This document shows positions 40,280 through 51,945 of a DNA stretch of 64,000 nucleotides, in pieces. The stretch lies in contig NC_087062.1 of NCBI RefSeq assembly GCF_963678635.1, positions 15,613,789 to 15,677,788 on the forward strand. The letters run 5' to 3'. The notes below the pieces were generated by a model that ran no database searches, was not told the origin of the DNA, and saw nothing but the letters and a program-made list of their open reading frames with translations. Origin of the DNA: Symsagittifera roscoffensis (taxonomy: Eukaryota; Xenacoelomorpha; Acoela; Convolutidae). Positions within the stretch are counted from its first letter, which is position 1; every line of letters starts with the position of its first letter. A program made the position numbers and the translations under genes.

Positions 40280-41948
40280 AGAAACATAGGTTGGTTGGAT
40301 GGCTCTTTCGCTGGTTGTAAGGATGGATCAATAAATGTTTGAATGATTGGCTGGATGGATGAAAGGACGAATTGAAGACAGGATAGATAGCTAGTTGGAC
40401 GCAAGGATGACTAGCCGGCTAGCTAGATGGATCGTTGGAAGAATATTTGGCTTGAGTGAGGGCTGCATCGAAGAATGACTGGTTGGATGTTCGGATGGCT
40501 GAATTGTTGAGATGGATGGATGCATGGTTCGTCGAAAGGCTAAATGGATTGATTGCTGGATACATGAGTGGCTGTATGGCTAGATGGATGGACGACTAAT
40601 TAGTTGAAATGCTATATGGATTGATGGCTGGAAATATTGATGGCTGGGTGGATAGCTAGATTAAAGGAAGGCTGGCTGAATAGATGTCAGTATGTATAGA
40701 TGGCGGGATTGAGAGACGACCGAATGAAAGGATAGCCAGTTAATGGCTTGATGAATGGATGGATGGATGGACTGATGATTAGATTGACGGATAGCTAGAT
40801 AAATGGATCGCTTGAGAGATGACTAGTTGTACAGATGTGTAGATCGACTATGGACGGATGCACGACTGATGTTATGCATGATTGATAGATTGATGGATAC
40901 GAGACGGATGGATATCTACAAAGAGATGGCTAGATCAATGATGAAAGGATAGGATGTTTGGCTGGATGTGTAGACAGACGGCAAGATGATTGATGGATGG
41001 CTGAAATGGGTGGATCGTTGGATGACTGAATAGATGATAGGAATGATGGAAGTCTATAGTGATAGATGGAAAGTTGGTTGACTGGATTGACGGAAGGCAG
41101 GATGGATGAATGGCTAGACCGATGAATATCTAAATGAATGGATTGCTGGTTGGATGGACGAATGGCAACATGAAGGGATAGCTGGTTGGATGGATCAATC
41201 GATGGGTAGATTGATGGTGGCTGGATGAACGTATGGTGGGACGAGACGGCTGAATCGATGGAAGGCCAGGTGAATAGATGGCTTGTTGGATAGATGGACG
41301 TCTGGTTGGATGGATTGACGGCCAGACGGATGAATAGCTGAAATGGGGATCGCTTGAATAATAAATTCCTTGATGGTTCGATGGCTGACTGCATGAATCG
41401 CTCTGGAGAAATGGCTAGTTGAATTGATGGCTAGATAGACGATGGGCAGCTGCATAGATAACTGATGGGATAAAAGAATGGCTAGATGGATGACTGCGGG
41501 ACGGATGGAAATCTAGATGGATGGATGGCTAGATCGATGATGAATGACTGAATGGAGGACTGGCGAATGCGTGGATGAACTGCAGCATGATTAAAGGCTG
41601 TCTTCTATGGAAGAATTGTTGGATGGACGAATAGATGGGAGGGTTGAGTGAGCGCTAAATTGCTAGATGGAAGGCTGGTTGACTGGATGGGCGAAGGATT
41701 TGGGTTCCTGGTTGGGTTCCTGGATATGAATGGATACGAAGGATTTGGGTTCCTGGATATGAATGGGTTCCTGGTTGGATTGGCGGATGGCCAGATAAAT
41801 GGATGACTTCTTGGATTTATCAACCGATGGCTAAAGGTATGGTGGCTTGATGGATGATCGCTACTTGAGAGACATACTAGTTGGTAGGAGGGCTAAATCG
41901 ATGAATGGCTTGTTGGATGGATGGATGGATGGATGGATGGCTGGCTGA
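40280..41948 (+). repeat. Degenerate GGAT microsatellite, about 1.7 kb
   Basis: Composed of GGAT, GGCT, GGTT and GGAC tetramers (TGGATGGATGGCTGGTTGG-type), with the cleanest run at 41915-41945. An inner minisatellite of GGATTTGGGTTCCTGG and GGATATGAATGG units sits at 41697-41790. Minus-strand open frames rich in Pro, Ser, Ile, His and Gln are by-products of the repeat. Confidence 0.85.
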
Positions 41949-42009
41949 TCTGAGAACACCGAGGAGGATCTTAGCAGTCAAAAACAGAGGCCACATCTGC
42001 AACCTCTAG

Positions 42010-42640
42010 GAGAAACTTTATATCTCTAAGCCATAGGGTCATAAATTTCAAAACTTGAAACAAAAAAAATAAATCTGAGATTTTTCAAAATTTTGAAAAA
42101 AAAAGTCAAATCTTGGATACTAAAAAAGACTTCAGCAATCATACAAATGAACGCCATATCTGCCACTGCTGGGAGTACCCTGACATCATACCACCAAAGG
42201 GTCGACAATTTGAAACGCCACCTTTCGGAAAAAAAGACGCGTTGAGCTGTCAGTTTTAGTAAGACCGGCAAATCCTGTGAAAACCCTGACAGCACCCAAC
42301 TATAGGGTTTTGAATTTCAAACTTTGACTAGTGTTTTTAAATCTAAGTTTTTTATCAAAAATTTCAAAAAAAAAACTTTTTAAAAAGTTAGATAAGGATT
42401 TGAGCAGGCATAATTGGAGTCAAGATTTGCACCTCCTGAGAGCAACCCACTACAGAGTTGCAATTTTTAATTTTGTGAAGTTTTTTAAATCTTAGTTTTT
42501 GAAGAGTTTTCAAAAAACATAGGAAACGTTATATCTCGGAAACTAAAAAAAGATTTGAGCAGGCAGAATTGGATGCAGGATTTGCAACTCCTGAGAGCAC
42601 CCAGACAGCACCCCACTATAGGGTTGGATCTTTCAAATTT
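42010..42640 (+). repeat. Satellite B, locus 1, about four units
   Basis: Units contain CACTATAGGGTT-like, TTTCAAA and AAAACGCCATATCTCGAAAA-like blocks, then GATTTGAGCAGGCATAATTG and ATTTGCAACTCCTGAGAG. Anchors lie at 42029, 42299, 42452 and 42613. The same family occurs at 49420-50440 in the same orientation. Confidence 0.7.
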
Positions 42641-42970
42641 TGTGAGACTTGAAATCTACATACTGACAACTTTTAAATTATCTCAAACTTATCGAACGAA
42701 AAACGCTCATTACATAATCTATTGGATGAATTCCACTTTTACAGCACCCTACACAGCGCACCCTTCCTCTTCCCCTCATGGTGACATCATAGCTATGGAC
42801 TTATACTTTGGCCTTTCAATAGGCCTAGCATTTACAAACTAGAAAATCGAAAAACAAATTCTTAAGCCTAGTAATACACGATATAGCTGAAACGTGTAAA
42901 AATCTTTCGTTAAACATGTAAAATTTAAAAAGCTTAAACATGGCGAGATACGTGTCACACACACTTAAAT

Positions 42971-43020
42971 ATCGTATAGATAGGGATATAGATAGATAGA
43001 TAGATAAAAACAGATAGATT
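42971..43020 (+). repeat. GATA microsatellite
   Basis: Four to five perfect GATA units with flanking imperfect ones; smaller GATA clusters lie at 50775 and 63923. Confidence 0.7.
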
Positions 43021-44469
43021 TGTGCTGACCATAACTCCAATTGCGACAAATCAAAAAACTATAGAGTTAGGTATAAAAACTTGCAAAATCCAATTTTGGG
43101 AAACTATTAAAACCGTCCAATTTAAAATACATCACTTTAAGTGAAGGGCTAGCATTAAGCTATAAGGTCATCGGGCAACCGGAACAAATGATTCAGAAAA
43201 AGTACATAATGTGGAACTACAAAAGCTCAAATAAGTATTATGTCAAGCTTTATATCCTAAATATTTGCCAATTTTCAAACTCAATTCAACCAATACAATA
43301 GCGTAAACTTAACAATACTTTTTCTTTAGCTTTTCCATTTTTTGAGAATTTTCTGCTATTTTCTTGCGTTCTGAGATTAGTTAGGTACAGGTTAAATCAG
43401 GTTCACGTGTGGCAGGACTAGCAAGATCATACCCTGCTGTAAAAAAGTCAGAAAACCTGAAACTCTTGACACAAAACACTAAAATAAAAAATTTCAAACC
43501 CGAACCAAAGCTGAATGGACTCAAATGTGATACCACATCAATGGACATTCGCGAACGTTTCTTGGTATGGCGGAAAAAAATGTTCTAAAATAACACCGAG
43601 AAGCGACCCTTTGGGTGGTCAGGGATTCGAATCCCTTATGAGGCGCTGCGGTTTCACGTCCTCAACTCCAAAATCCGCTACTTTAACACAATCCGCGACT
43701 TAACACAAAAAAGGTTCTATCTCTCACCATCGACAATCAGCTGTATCTTCGATGTTAAATCGGTTACTTCCAACCATTTCAAGGTTACTTTATTTTGATT
43801 TAACACACATTCAACCCAAAAACGATGTTAGTATAATTTCCGTGCCTTTTCAAGGTAAAAGGGCCATTCAACATATCAAAACTGAATCGAAAACCCAGAA
43901 GTCACACAAAGCATCAATACATATGCTAATAAAATGCCAATGCCATTCAGTAAAAGTGGCACCAAATACAAATAGACACAACTTTGCGGATAATAATTGG
44001 GAATATAACAAACTGAAGGCATCCACACTAACTTTGCATATAACAAATCGCAACGCATAAAGCTACAATATGTATAAATTATGCATTACGAATACTGCGA
44101 GGTATATTGAGTTGGAAAATTTCTGAAATCGAGTTTTCATTATTGTTGTGATAAAGCACATGCTATCAAAAAGCTGTGAAGGTGCCCGAAAAGTGGCACC
44201 AATATTTGCGACTTAGATAAGAAAAAAAAGAAGGTTCCTAGTAATACACTAAGCTGACGCTAGTATAAAAATGTATGAGCTGTGTTAACTTATTACTATT
44301 CGAATGTCAAAGAACATGCTATCCAAAAGCTGTATTGGTGCCCCAAAGTTGTTACCAATATTTGCTACTTAGTTTAGGAAAAAATAAGGCTCTTAAAAAT
44401 ACAGTCAGCTGACGGTAGTGTAAAAACAGAAAAGAATAGACGGTTGCTGTGCAAATACCACAAGGTTCC
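43021..44469. other. Intergenic with small repeats
   Basis: No gene. 43622-43635 (GGGATTCGAATCCC) is a perfect B-box/T-arm-like palindrome, but no good A box is seen. Two tandem diverged copies of a block of about 147 bp (ACATGCTATC, AAAGCTGT, ACCAATATTTGC and TACTTAG elements) lie at about 44159 and 44313; the TATTTGCGACTTAGAT part also occurs near 34775. Confidence 0.45.
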
Positions 44470-44690
44470 TACAAAACTGAGTGAAAAAAAACAATATAAG
44501 GGAAAAATTGTTTTTTTTTTTTGCAAAAAGCAACTGAATTATTTGAAAACATAGCAAACAGACCGTTGGAAAGGAGTCGAACGTAAGGAAACAAAGAAAA
44601 TTTTGCAGACAATATATGCTTTCAAAGTCTTTTAAAATATATTCTTTTTCTGCTGAATCAAACTCAATTGAAGAAAATTGGATCAAAACG
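44470..44690 (-). pseudogene. Second fragment of the TNP2-like transposase
   Basis: The minus strand reads FDSFPTVCLLCFQIIQLL, matching IDSFPTVCWLCFNVKL of the fragment near 21160-21225. The DNA also matches closely (GACTCCTTTCCAACGGTCTG against GACTCTTTTCCAACAGTCTG). Only this short part of the gene remains. Confidence 0.5.
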
Positions 44691-47670
44691 TAAAGTTTTT
44701 TTCGCTGGATTTAGAAGCCGATACGTTTCTCGTAACTTTTAATTTTTTGCTGTTCAATAGTGGAGTTTGCCTTCCTTTAACAACGGAAATGAAGTTAAAA
44801 AAAAGAAGTTTAATCGCATACATCTAATCTAATGTTTCATCTAATTTCAGCGCGAAAAATTTCAAGAACTTCCTGAAAAAAAAAGCAACATAGACAACAG
44901 ACAGTTACAAAATTGTCATGAACGCAAGGAAACCGACCAAAAACTGCAAGTCTCAAAACTTTTTTCTGAAAAATTGGACCAGTTTTTCTCGACACAGAGA
45001 CGATTCTTTTGATTTTTTGGAAAGCGAATCACGGCTTAAATGGCTCTTTTGTGATAACTTGATGACTTACTTAGCCTTTCTGAGATGTAGTCCAAATGGG
45101 TCGGAGAAAAACACCATCCCAGAGTTCCTTTCCACCCCTTTTTGTTGGATCGTAACAAAAAAATTGATTTTAACTGAAAATCTTTAAAAAATTCGATGGC
45201 GAGGGCTCTTTTAAAACTTTTAGAGTTTACGACCTTTACGTCTCCATTGACCTTTATCGCATTCACAGATAGTGATTACATCATTTCTCAACGTCACCAT
45301 GTGAAGAAAACTTATGCTACTGAACAATTTGCCTTTATTGCGCACGACAAAAAAACTCGTGCCGTATACCCTTTGCTATCGTTAACATTTTGCTAGAGTT
45401 ATATGGCTTCTGACAGTAATTACTTGATTTGTAATTTGCACTAAATATCCTGTCTATGGTCATCTGAGATACCCGATTTTGGAATTCGCTGCCTAATTTC
45501 TCTTTAACAACTTACCTTCCTACCGCAGGCCTGAACAATAGCCCTACCCATATATAAAAAACATGTTCAAAACTGGCTGAAAGAAAACTGACAAAGGAAA
45601 ACGGAAAATTACGATAACGAGAGTAGCTGGTTGCTCTGCCAATACCACAAAATGCTCTGAGCATACAAAATAATGATAAAATTAAACACGAGGAAGCGGA
45701 CAGAAGGTACTTCGTTGAAAACCATAAAAGTCTCCAATGATGTTCAATTTTGAAGAAAATAGGTCGAAAAACACAATCACCAGCGTTAAATAAGCATTCA
45801 GAAACATTTTAAATCTGCAACCAAGGCGACAATTCTCGGGTTCACGGTAGCCAGGCACCCACCTAAAAGGATAACATTCAATTTTTATTTCAAAGAACGC
45901 AATATTAAGTGACTAAGCCGGTATAACATCAATAACTAGGCAGAGAAACAATTGGCCTACATTACTTTTTCAAACAAAAAATTTTCGTCCGCAAAAGTAA
46001 ACAGGCCCTAGCTGTTTTCGAACTCAGGATAATGTCGACCCAGACATCCACAACAATGTTAGGCTAAGTAAGCCGAAGAATATCTGGAATTTGAATTTAT
46101 ATAGCCAACAGAGTTGAAAAAGAGCCATTAAAGCAATATTAAACTTTCAAGTTTCGGGGAAAAAAACATATGTGGCCTTAAAACTCTTTGAATTTCAAGA
46201 ACAATTCATGGTTGACACATTTGTCATTAAAAACACAATTTGAGAAAACTCGATCAATAAGTAAATTTTCTCTACTGAGAAATCTGCAAATTAAAATCCA
46301 TTTTCGAACTAGAAAATGATCAGGTTTTTCGTGACATTTACACTCTCGCTGTTCGATTGTGGAGTTTGCCTTCCTTTTAACAAAAAAAATGAATTGAAAT
46401 GAATTAAAAGTCAAAACACGAAAAATCGCATTTCAGCGTGAACAAACTTAAAGACTTTTTACTCAAAAAAAATAATAAGGGCATTCACTACGTTCTAAAT
46501 GATTCTATGATTCTGCTAGACGAAATCAGCAGTGGAAGCAAGACAAAATGGAAAGCAGAGTCTATGCTGCGATTTGCTATGACACCGCTTGCTAATCGCA
46601 AGGGTGAACAAAAAATTTAGAAATGCACAATTTTTTGTTAAATTTTTGTTTCTTTCCTGGGTAGGAGAGGGCTGAAAATAAAAAATTTGGGCTTAAACCA
46701 GGGTAGCAAAAATCTTATTTTTTGAATGTTTGATTTAATAACGCTAGCTAATCGCAAGCGTAATCAGATTTATAGAATTTTGTCTTGATTTAAATGGTTT
46801 TTTCATTCAAAAAAAATTTTGATTCGTAATTCGCTCAGATTTGATAGCGAAATATATTTACTTTAATGAAGACTCGAAAAAAAACATTATTTTTCCATAT
46901 TTTTTATTCTAAGCTGGTTTCTAAGATTTGAGTGCCTAGAAATAAAGTTGCTTGAAAGGTGTTCCAATTCAGCTGTTGTGGAAACGCAGGAAACGCCTAT
47001 TTCAATGTGTTTGGCTGAAACTAACAAAGTTAGTCACTTTACTTAGAATGAAAAATGGATGGAGTTTTCAAACCTGCCTAGCTCTACACACTTAAACGTT
47101 TTTGGAACGTTTTCCACTTATCTCTAATGAGACCAGAAGTATTTTGATATAACATCAATCCATTTCACTCAAAGTTCAATTGCGGCACCTGGAAAAAAAC
47201 ACCGGAATACATAAATGCTATCCATTGCGCAATCGGAACACAAATGAACCACAAGCCTTTGCTGTCTCACGCAGTTGTGTTACCTGTATGCCAGCTGGGA
47301 CAGATGGTTGATTAAATTTGAATTTATATTTACCAAGCGGGAACAAAGCCGAAAATACCAGAGCAGAAACCCTTCATGCCGAAAAACTTCTAAGCCAATA
47401 AAAAAGTTTTGAGTCCCCTTACCCCTTTTTCGATCGTCAAATCACGCAATAAGAGGCCAATAAGTCCAAATAAGCCGAAACCTATTAAGCCGAAAAATAG
47501 TCAAGTATTGAAAAAAAATGAAAATTTATTGAATCGAGCTGGTAAAATTACAATCAGCATAAAAGGCAAATTTCGATTGGCCTGTAATTTAAAAAACTAT
47601 TATGCTAAAAAAATTGCATTAGGAAGGGCCAGTACATGAATGAGTCCAGGAGATGAGTCCTGTGAACAAA
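44691..47670. other. Intergenic with eroded dispersed repeats
   Basis: No gene supported. Two related blocks with GTGGAGTTTGCCTTCCTTT lie at about 44745-44800 and 46335-46390. The phrase CAGCGTTAAATAAG near 45780 matches CGGCGTTAAATAAG near 28160. The 45.1-45.4 kb open frames show no recognised domain. Confidence 0.4.
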
Positions 47671-47737
47671 GCTATTTACGGGAAAAAAGTCTAGAAGTCT
47701 AGTACCCGATTGCAATACCGTTGCTTATCGCAAGGAT
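47671..47737 (+). repeat. Short dispersed repeat with TTGC-GCAA hairpin, copy 2
   Basis: CTATTTACGGGAAAAAAGTC, then CTAGTACCCGATTGCAATAC and CGTTGCTTATCGCAAGG. It matches 30911-30972 with a nine-base duplication (TCTAGAAG-type) inside. Confidence 0.5.
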
Positions 47738-47805
47738 GATGAGTACATGAAAACAATAATTTAGCGAAAAAATTTTTTGATTTTAAAATAACATTGATAA
47801 AGAAT

Positions 47806-48870
47806 TTAGCGTTTCGAACCGAACAAGTTTTGAGACCACGTTGTTTTTTTTGGCACTGACTTCTGTGCGCTTGACTGTTGCTGAAGAGCTAGTTGTCTTT
47901 GTCTGAACGTCTCCAGAGGGTCGGATTCATTAGCATACGCCTTCAGGAATGTTCTGACGTCCGAACACCGAGTAGTCTCTATAGCTTTCAGAAACATTGC
48001 CAGATCAAAGAGTCCTCTATCGGCTAAATTTCCATCCCATGGCGGGAGAACAAGAGCATTCTGTGGATTTGGGTTGACTTTATTTTGACTGGTGTCCAAA
48101 ATTATCACACGCGAATGATCCCTATTAATTCTAGAAATATCTTTAGTATACACGTTGTTTTTGTAATGCGTTGAATCTCTAAATAACGAGTACATGATTA
48201 CACCTTTACTATTAAGTGACTCTACAACAGGCATAGCCATAAATCCTGGTTCAGAGGTAAAAATTACAACCTCGTACGAATGACTTGCAATTGTCTCTAG
48301 CAAAAAATCGATTCCAGGACGTTTACGAAATCTCCATCCGGTTTCAAAACTCCATTCCGGGTGAACTAGGAGATCTTTGAGTTCTATTAGAACGGTATAT
48401 TTTGGCTGAATATAAGGCTTCTGTAATGGATCAGGTAGTAGCTTCTTTCTGGAAGGTTCTTCGAATTCTCGCACATCAGATCTGATATTTTTCCATGCTC
48501 GTCGAAAAGTACTCATGGATTGTCCGGTGAATTCGTCTTCGAATACCACTCCCGTTACAGAATCTACCTCAGGTTTTCCGTACTTTTCAGCTATTAGATA
48601 AACTGCCCCTGTTCCCATTAAGAAAACTGCTGGCAGAGTCAATTTTCGAAGCTTGTCGTTCCGCTCGCGTTTTGATTGCTTTTCTCGCTCATATTTCTCG
48701 TGAATATTCTTCAGATGGATTTCAGTTTCAGATGGTTTCGCACAAAAAGAGCGCTCGCTGGAAATAACAACGGGTGTTTTAAACTCAGAACGCAAGCTAC
48801 AAATTTTGGATGTGTGCAAATTAATCATCGGCCCTGTCGAGCGACGAGCAAGAAAAACAAAAGCTGTCAT
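47806..48870 (-). CDS. TIMM50: Mitochondrial import translocase subunit TIM50
   Basis: Receptor subunit of the TIM23 complex that takes presequence proteins from the TOM channel. The single-exon CDS encodes 354 residues, close to the human length (353). Residues 1-45 are Arg/Ser-rich without acidic residues until Glu29, a mitochondrial targeting type. A charged segment follows, then one transmembrane helix (about 78-94, LPAVFLMGTGAVYLIAE). LLPDPLQKPYIQPKYTVLIE starts the FCP1/HAD-like domain at about 144. HPEWSFETGWRFRKRPGI, VIFTSEPGFMAMP, LFRDSTHY, KDISRINRD and LPPWDGN are TIM50 hallmarks. The phosphatase DxDx motif is replaced by ELKD, as in other animal TIM50 proteins, so no catalysis is expected. 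The frame is open upstream to an ATG at 49149. ATG 48870 is preferred because an AG acceptor lies 7 bases before it and the N-terminus fits a presequence. Confidence 0.93.
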   Translation of the reverse strand: MTAFVFLARRSTGPMINLHTSKICSLRSEFKTPVVISSERSFCAKPSETEIHLKNIHEKYEREKQSKRERNDKLRKLTLPAVFLMGTGAVYLIAEKYGKPEVDSVTGVVFEDEFTGQSMSTFRRAWKNIRSDVREFEEPSRKKLLPDPLQKPYIQPKYTVLIELKDLLVHPEWSFETGWRFRKRPGIDFLLETIASHSYEVVIFTSEPGFMAMPVVESLNSKGVIMYSLFRDSTHYKNNVYTKDISRINRDHSRVIILDTSQNKVNPNPQNALVLPPWDGNLADRGLFDLAMFLKAIETTRCSDVRTFLKAYANESDPLETFRQRQLALQQQSSAQKSVPKKTTWSQNLFGSKR

Positions 48871-48877
48871 TTCAAAC

Positions 48878-48879
48878 CT
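48878..48879 (-). promoter_or_regulatory. Splice acceptor 7 bases upstream of TIM50 ATG
   Basis: Minus-strand GTTATTTTTTAAG precedes GTTTGAA and the ATG at 48870. Confidence 0.4.
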
Positions 48880-49419
48880 TAAAAAATAACTACATGACTC
48901 GCGCCTATGGTGCTTAAATAGATCGTTGACCGTACAAGAGCTTCCTAAAAAAAGTACTAAAACAAAAACATTTAATGCAACCGTCAGGGTGGCCACTGTG
49001 TTTGAGAAATCGCATGCACTTAAGGCATTGATACTCGCACTGATAAAAATACATGCAATGCACTGACAATTTTGAAAAAATAGCCTTTTTGTGGCTTTGT
49101 GACCTAAATTTTTTGACCAAACTAATTTTTTCTTATCAGGGCTGCTCATACCTGAAAAAAAAACTTCTCCTGTGTAAACCTGCTTCGATCTTTGATTTTG
49201 AACGATTCAGTAAAGAACCGCGATGAAAAAACTGACATTGATTTTTATTTGCTGGCACTGACAGATCAAGCTTAGCACTGATTTGGCACTGACAGCACTA
49301 GTACCGTGGCCACCCTGACCGTGTAAATAAGTTGGTTTCATAAAAACGCCATAATTGGAAAACCAAAATGATTTGAGCAGATAAAATTAGAGAGCAATTT
49401 GCTACCCTGTAATGTTCTC
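48880..49419. other. 5' flank of TIM50
   Basis: An open frame continues in phase with TIM50 up to 49149 and encodes a hydrophobic stretch; it is probably untranslated. GGTGGCCAC phrases at 48989 and 49308 and a doubled GGCACTGACAG at 49254 and 49282 are small repeats. Confidence 0.4.
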
Positions 49420-50440
49420 TGACCGCATCCCAACATAGGGTTAAGAACTCCAATTTCGATTACTTAGTTCTGTTAAATCATAAAAAAACACCACAAAATG
49501 GATAGCAAAAGAATTTCAGCAGTCACATTGGGAGGAAAAATTGCAACACATGAGTGTACCCTGACAGCACACCACTATAGTTTTGAGAGTTCCCTTACTT
49601 TTTTATATCCAAGTTGTTTGGAAAAAATGCAATTATAAAAAGCACCTTATCACAAAAACCAAAACAATTTGAGCACCCATACATGCCTTCCAGATTTGCA
49701 ACCCTGAAGCCCTGAAATTACCCTAACAGCTCTCCACAATAGTGTTGAGAATTTCAAGTTTGATTAATTTTTTTATATCTAAGTTTTTCGAAAAATTATT
49801 TAAAAAATCAAACAAAACGCCATATCTCGAAAAAAGATTTTGGCAGTCATAATTGGACGCAAAACTTGCAACCCCTCAGTGTACCCCGACATCGCCCCAT
49901 TATTGGATTGAGAATTTCAAGTTCGGTCAGTTTCTCATTTTTTTTTTAAACAATTTTTAAAAAAAATCATTTAAAACGCCAAATCTCGAAAACCATAAAG
50001 ATTTGACCAGTCATATTTGGATTACAGATTTGCCACCCCCGAGTGCTGAGTGTTTTACGACAGCGCCACATTATAGGGTTGAGAAATTAAAGTTCGATTA
50101 ATTGAGAAGATCGATTACTTTTTTACATCTAATTTTTTCGAAAATCAAAAAAATCATTAAAAAACGCCATATCTTGAAAGCCAAAATGATTTGAGCAGTC
50201 ATACTTGGATGCCAGATTTGCATGCCCTGAGTGTACCCTAACAGTGCCCCACTATAGGGTTGAGAATTTCAAGTTCGGTTTTTTTGTATCTAAGTTTTTT
50301 GAAAAAGTATTGAAAAAATCATACAAAACGCCATATCTCGAAAACCAAAAGAATAAGAGCAGTCAAACTTAAACGCCAAACTTGCAACCCCTGAGTGTAC
50401 CCTGACAGCACCCCACTATAGGGTTGATAGCTTCATATTT
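49420..50440 (+). repeat. Satellite B, locus 2, about seven units
   Basis: Anchor block CCCCACTATAGGGTTGAGAA recurs at about 49430, 49571, 49733, 49897, 50063, 50247 and 50410 (spacing 141-184 bp, mostly about 164). Each unit also has AACGCCATATCTCGAAAACC and GAGCAGTCATACTTGGATGC. Same family and orientation as 42010-42640. Confidence 0.78.
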
Positions 50441-50993
50441 AGTTTAATTGTGTACCAAAAATTTTGATAGTTTAACGTTGCGAATATGGGAAAAATATAG
50501 AGTTAAAGAATTCGCACTCCAACAGATTTTAAAACGTCGAATTGAGTAACCATTTCAACCCTTGCAATGATTTGGTCTTTTAGCAGGTCAACATAGCGAC
50601 TTCTTAAACATGTGCCGAGTGAAATTTCATAAGCGTTACAATATACGATGTAGCTTAAACGTGCGAAAATGCTGTCGTTAATCATGCAAAAAACATTACG
50701 GTGAAAAATCTCTAACAAGTCAACATAGGGACTTCTTAAACAGGTGTCAAGTGAAGCGCCAATTAAATAACCAATAGATAGATAGATAACGCATCGACAT
50801 AGTATAATTTTGAGTACGTTTCAATTCATACAAAAAACTGATGAGAAAAACAAAGATGAAATAACATCATCAGACCTACACAACTGTTTCAGTTCAATGT
50901 TAGCGACCTCCTACATTCCGCGAGTACAGAATTCTCTTTCGCCGCGAACTGCAATCAGAAACAGATGAAACCAAATCCAAAACAACATTGGCA
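50441..50993. other. Intergenic, no gene seen
   Basis: Between satellite B and RPB6. It holds a diverged direct repeat with AACATAG(C or G)GACTTCTTAAACA at about 50590 and 50720, and a small GATA cluster near 50775. Confidence 0.4.
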
Positions 50994-51434
50994 TCACATA
51001 TCTTGCACTACCAATTCATTGATTTCCCAATCCTCGTAACTTCCATCAGGTAAATATCTTCTGATAATTATAGGAATTTTACGCGCTTTCAGTTCCTTGA
51101 GGGCAATTTGCAGAGGGTCAGTTTCTCCTTCTAACTCAACCATTACGGGGGCGCACATGCTAATCTGCAGAGCACGGGTACCCAAAATTCTAGCACGCTC
51201 ATACTTAGTCATAAAAGGTGTTGTTATTCTTTTATCTTTCGGAACTGCTTGGCCGCCAGAAGATGGATTGATCAGCGCAAACGTATCACCTCCAAGGTCA
51301 CCTTGTCCACCATCTTCCATATTACCTCTTTGAGTACCGTCCTCATCAGCCACAATGTCTGCTCCCCCAATTACATCGTCGTCTCCTCCCCCTACTTCTT
51401 CATACTCATCATCAAAATCGCGGTCTTCTTCCAT
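50994..51434 (-). CDS. POLR2F: RNA polymerases I, II and III subunit RPB6 (RPABC2)
   Basis: Small common subunit of the three nuclear RNA polymerases, needed for assembly and clamp stability. The single-exon CDS encodes 146 residues (human 127). An acidic Asp/Glu/Gly-rich N-terminus (residues 1 to about 65) is followed by the conserved fold from about residue 67: [20 protein letters not shown], then [40 protein letters not shown] and [12 protein letters not shown]. These are nearly identical to other animals. The acidic part is longer than in human. ATG 51434 is the first ATG in frame; upstream of it the frame stays open only through a TTG. An AG acceptor lies 60 bases upstream (51495-51496, GGTCTTTTATTTTAG). 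Confidence 0.95.
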   Translation of the reverse strand: MEEDRDFDDEYEEVGGGDDDVIGGADIVADEDGTQRGNMEDGGQGDLGGDTFALINPSSGGQAVPKDKRITTPFMTKYERARILGTRALQISMCAPVMVELEGETDPLQIALKELKARKIPIIIRRYLPDGSYEDWEINELVVQDM

Positions 51435-51547
51435 TTCAGTCACGCTGAACTTCGAGTCTTTATGACGGAAACTTGACAAAAACTCAAAGATGATCTAAAA
51501 TAAAAGACCACGTAATTCAAAATTATGCAAACAATTATTATCTTGAA

Positions 51548-51596
51548 CACAGAGTCGGAGCGAAGCTTCGCACAAATTGCGATCACACATAGCATG
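51548..51596 (+). repeat. Dispersed short hairpin repeat, copy 5
   Basis: ACAGAGTCGGAGCGAAGCTT, then CGCACAAATTGCGATCACAC; hairpin core CGAAGCTTCG. It lies in the 5' flank of RPB6. Confidence 0.4.
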
Positions 51597-51835
51597 ACCG
51601 AAAATGACAAGTAAAAAATGAAACCGTTAGATCCATCAAGAACTTTATATCACAATTTATCTCGAATGAGACAAATTTCGATGTAATCATGCAAAGAAAA
51701 AATTCCAGAATGAAATGAGCATTAAAAAACCTTACAAACGCAAACAAAGCCGAAGATTTTAGTGTAGATCCGGAAAAGGATGCCATAAGAAATGCTGTAG
51801 AGAAAAATTTGAACAAACAAAGGTACATTTGTTTG

Positions 51836-51945
51836 TTCAAATTGCAAACATTGCAACACTTGCAAAACAATTGCAACACTTGCAAAACAAAACAAAATAA
51901 AATTGCAACACTTGCAAAACAAAACAAAATAAAATAGCTGGCAAA
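51836..51945 (+). repeat. Minisatellite ATTGCAACACTTGCAAAACA
   Basis: Three to four copies of GCAACACTTGCAAAACA, the last two followed by AACAAAATAAAAT. Confidence 0.65.

Noticed and set aside
40930-41823. Minus frames rich in Pro, Ser, His, Ile and Gln
   Set aside because: Direct translation of the degenerate GGAT repeat; no gene needed.
48871-49149. N-terminal extension of TIM50 from ATG 49149
   Set aside because: It would bury the mitochondrial presequence behind a hydrophobic segment, and a good acceptor lies 7 bases before ATG 48870. Kept only as a possibility.
49420-50440. CRISPR-like array of regularly spaced repeats
   Set aside because: The genome is eukaryotic, units are contiguous and diverged with no unique spacers; it is a satellite.
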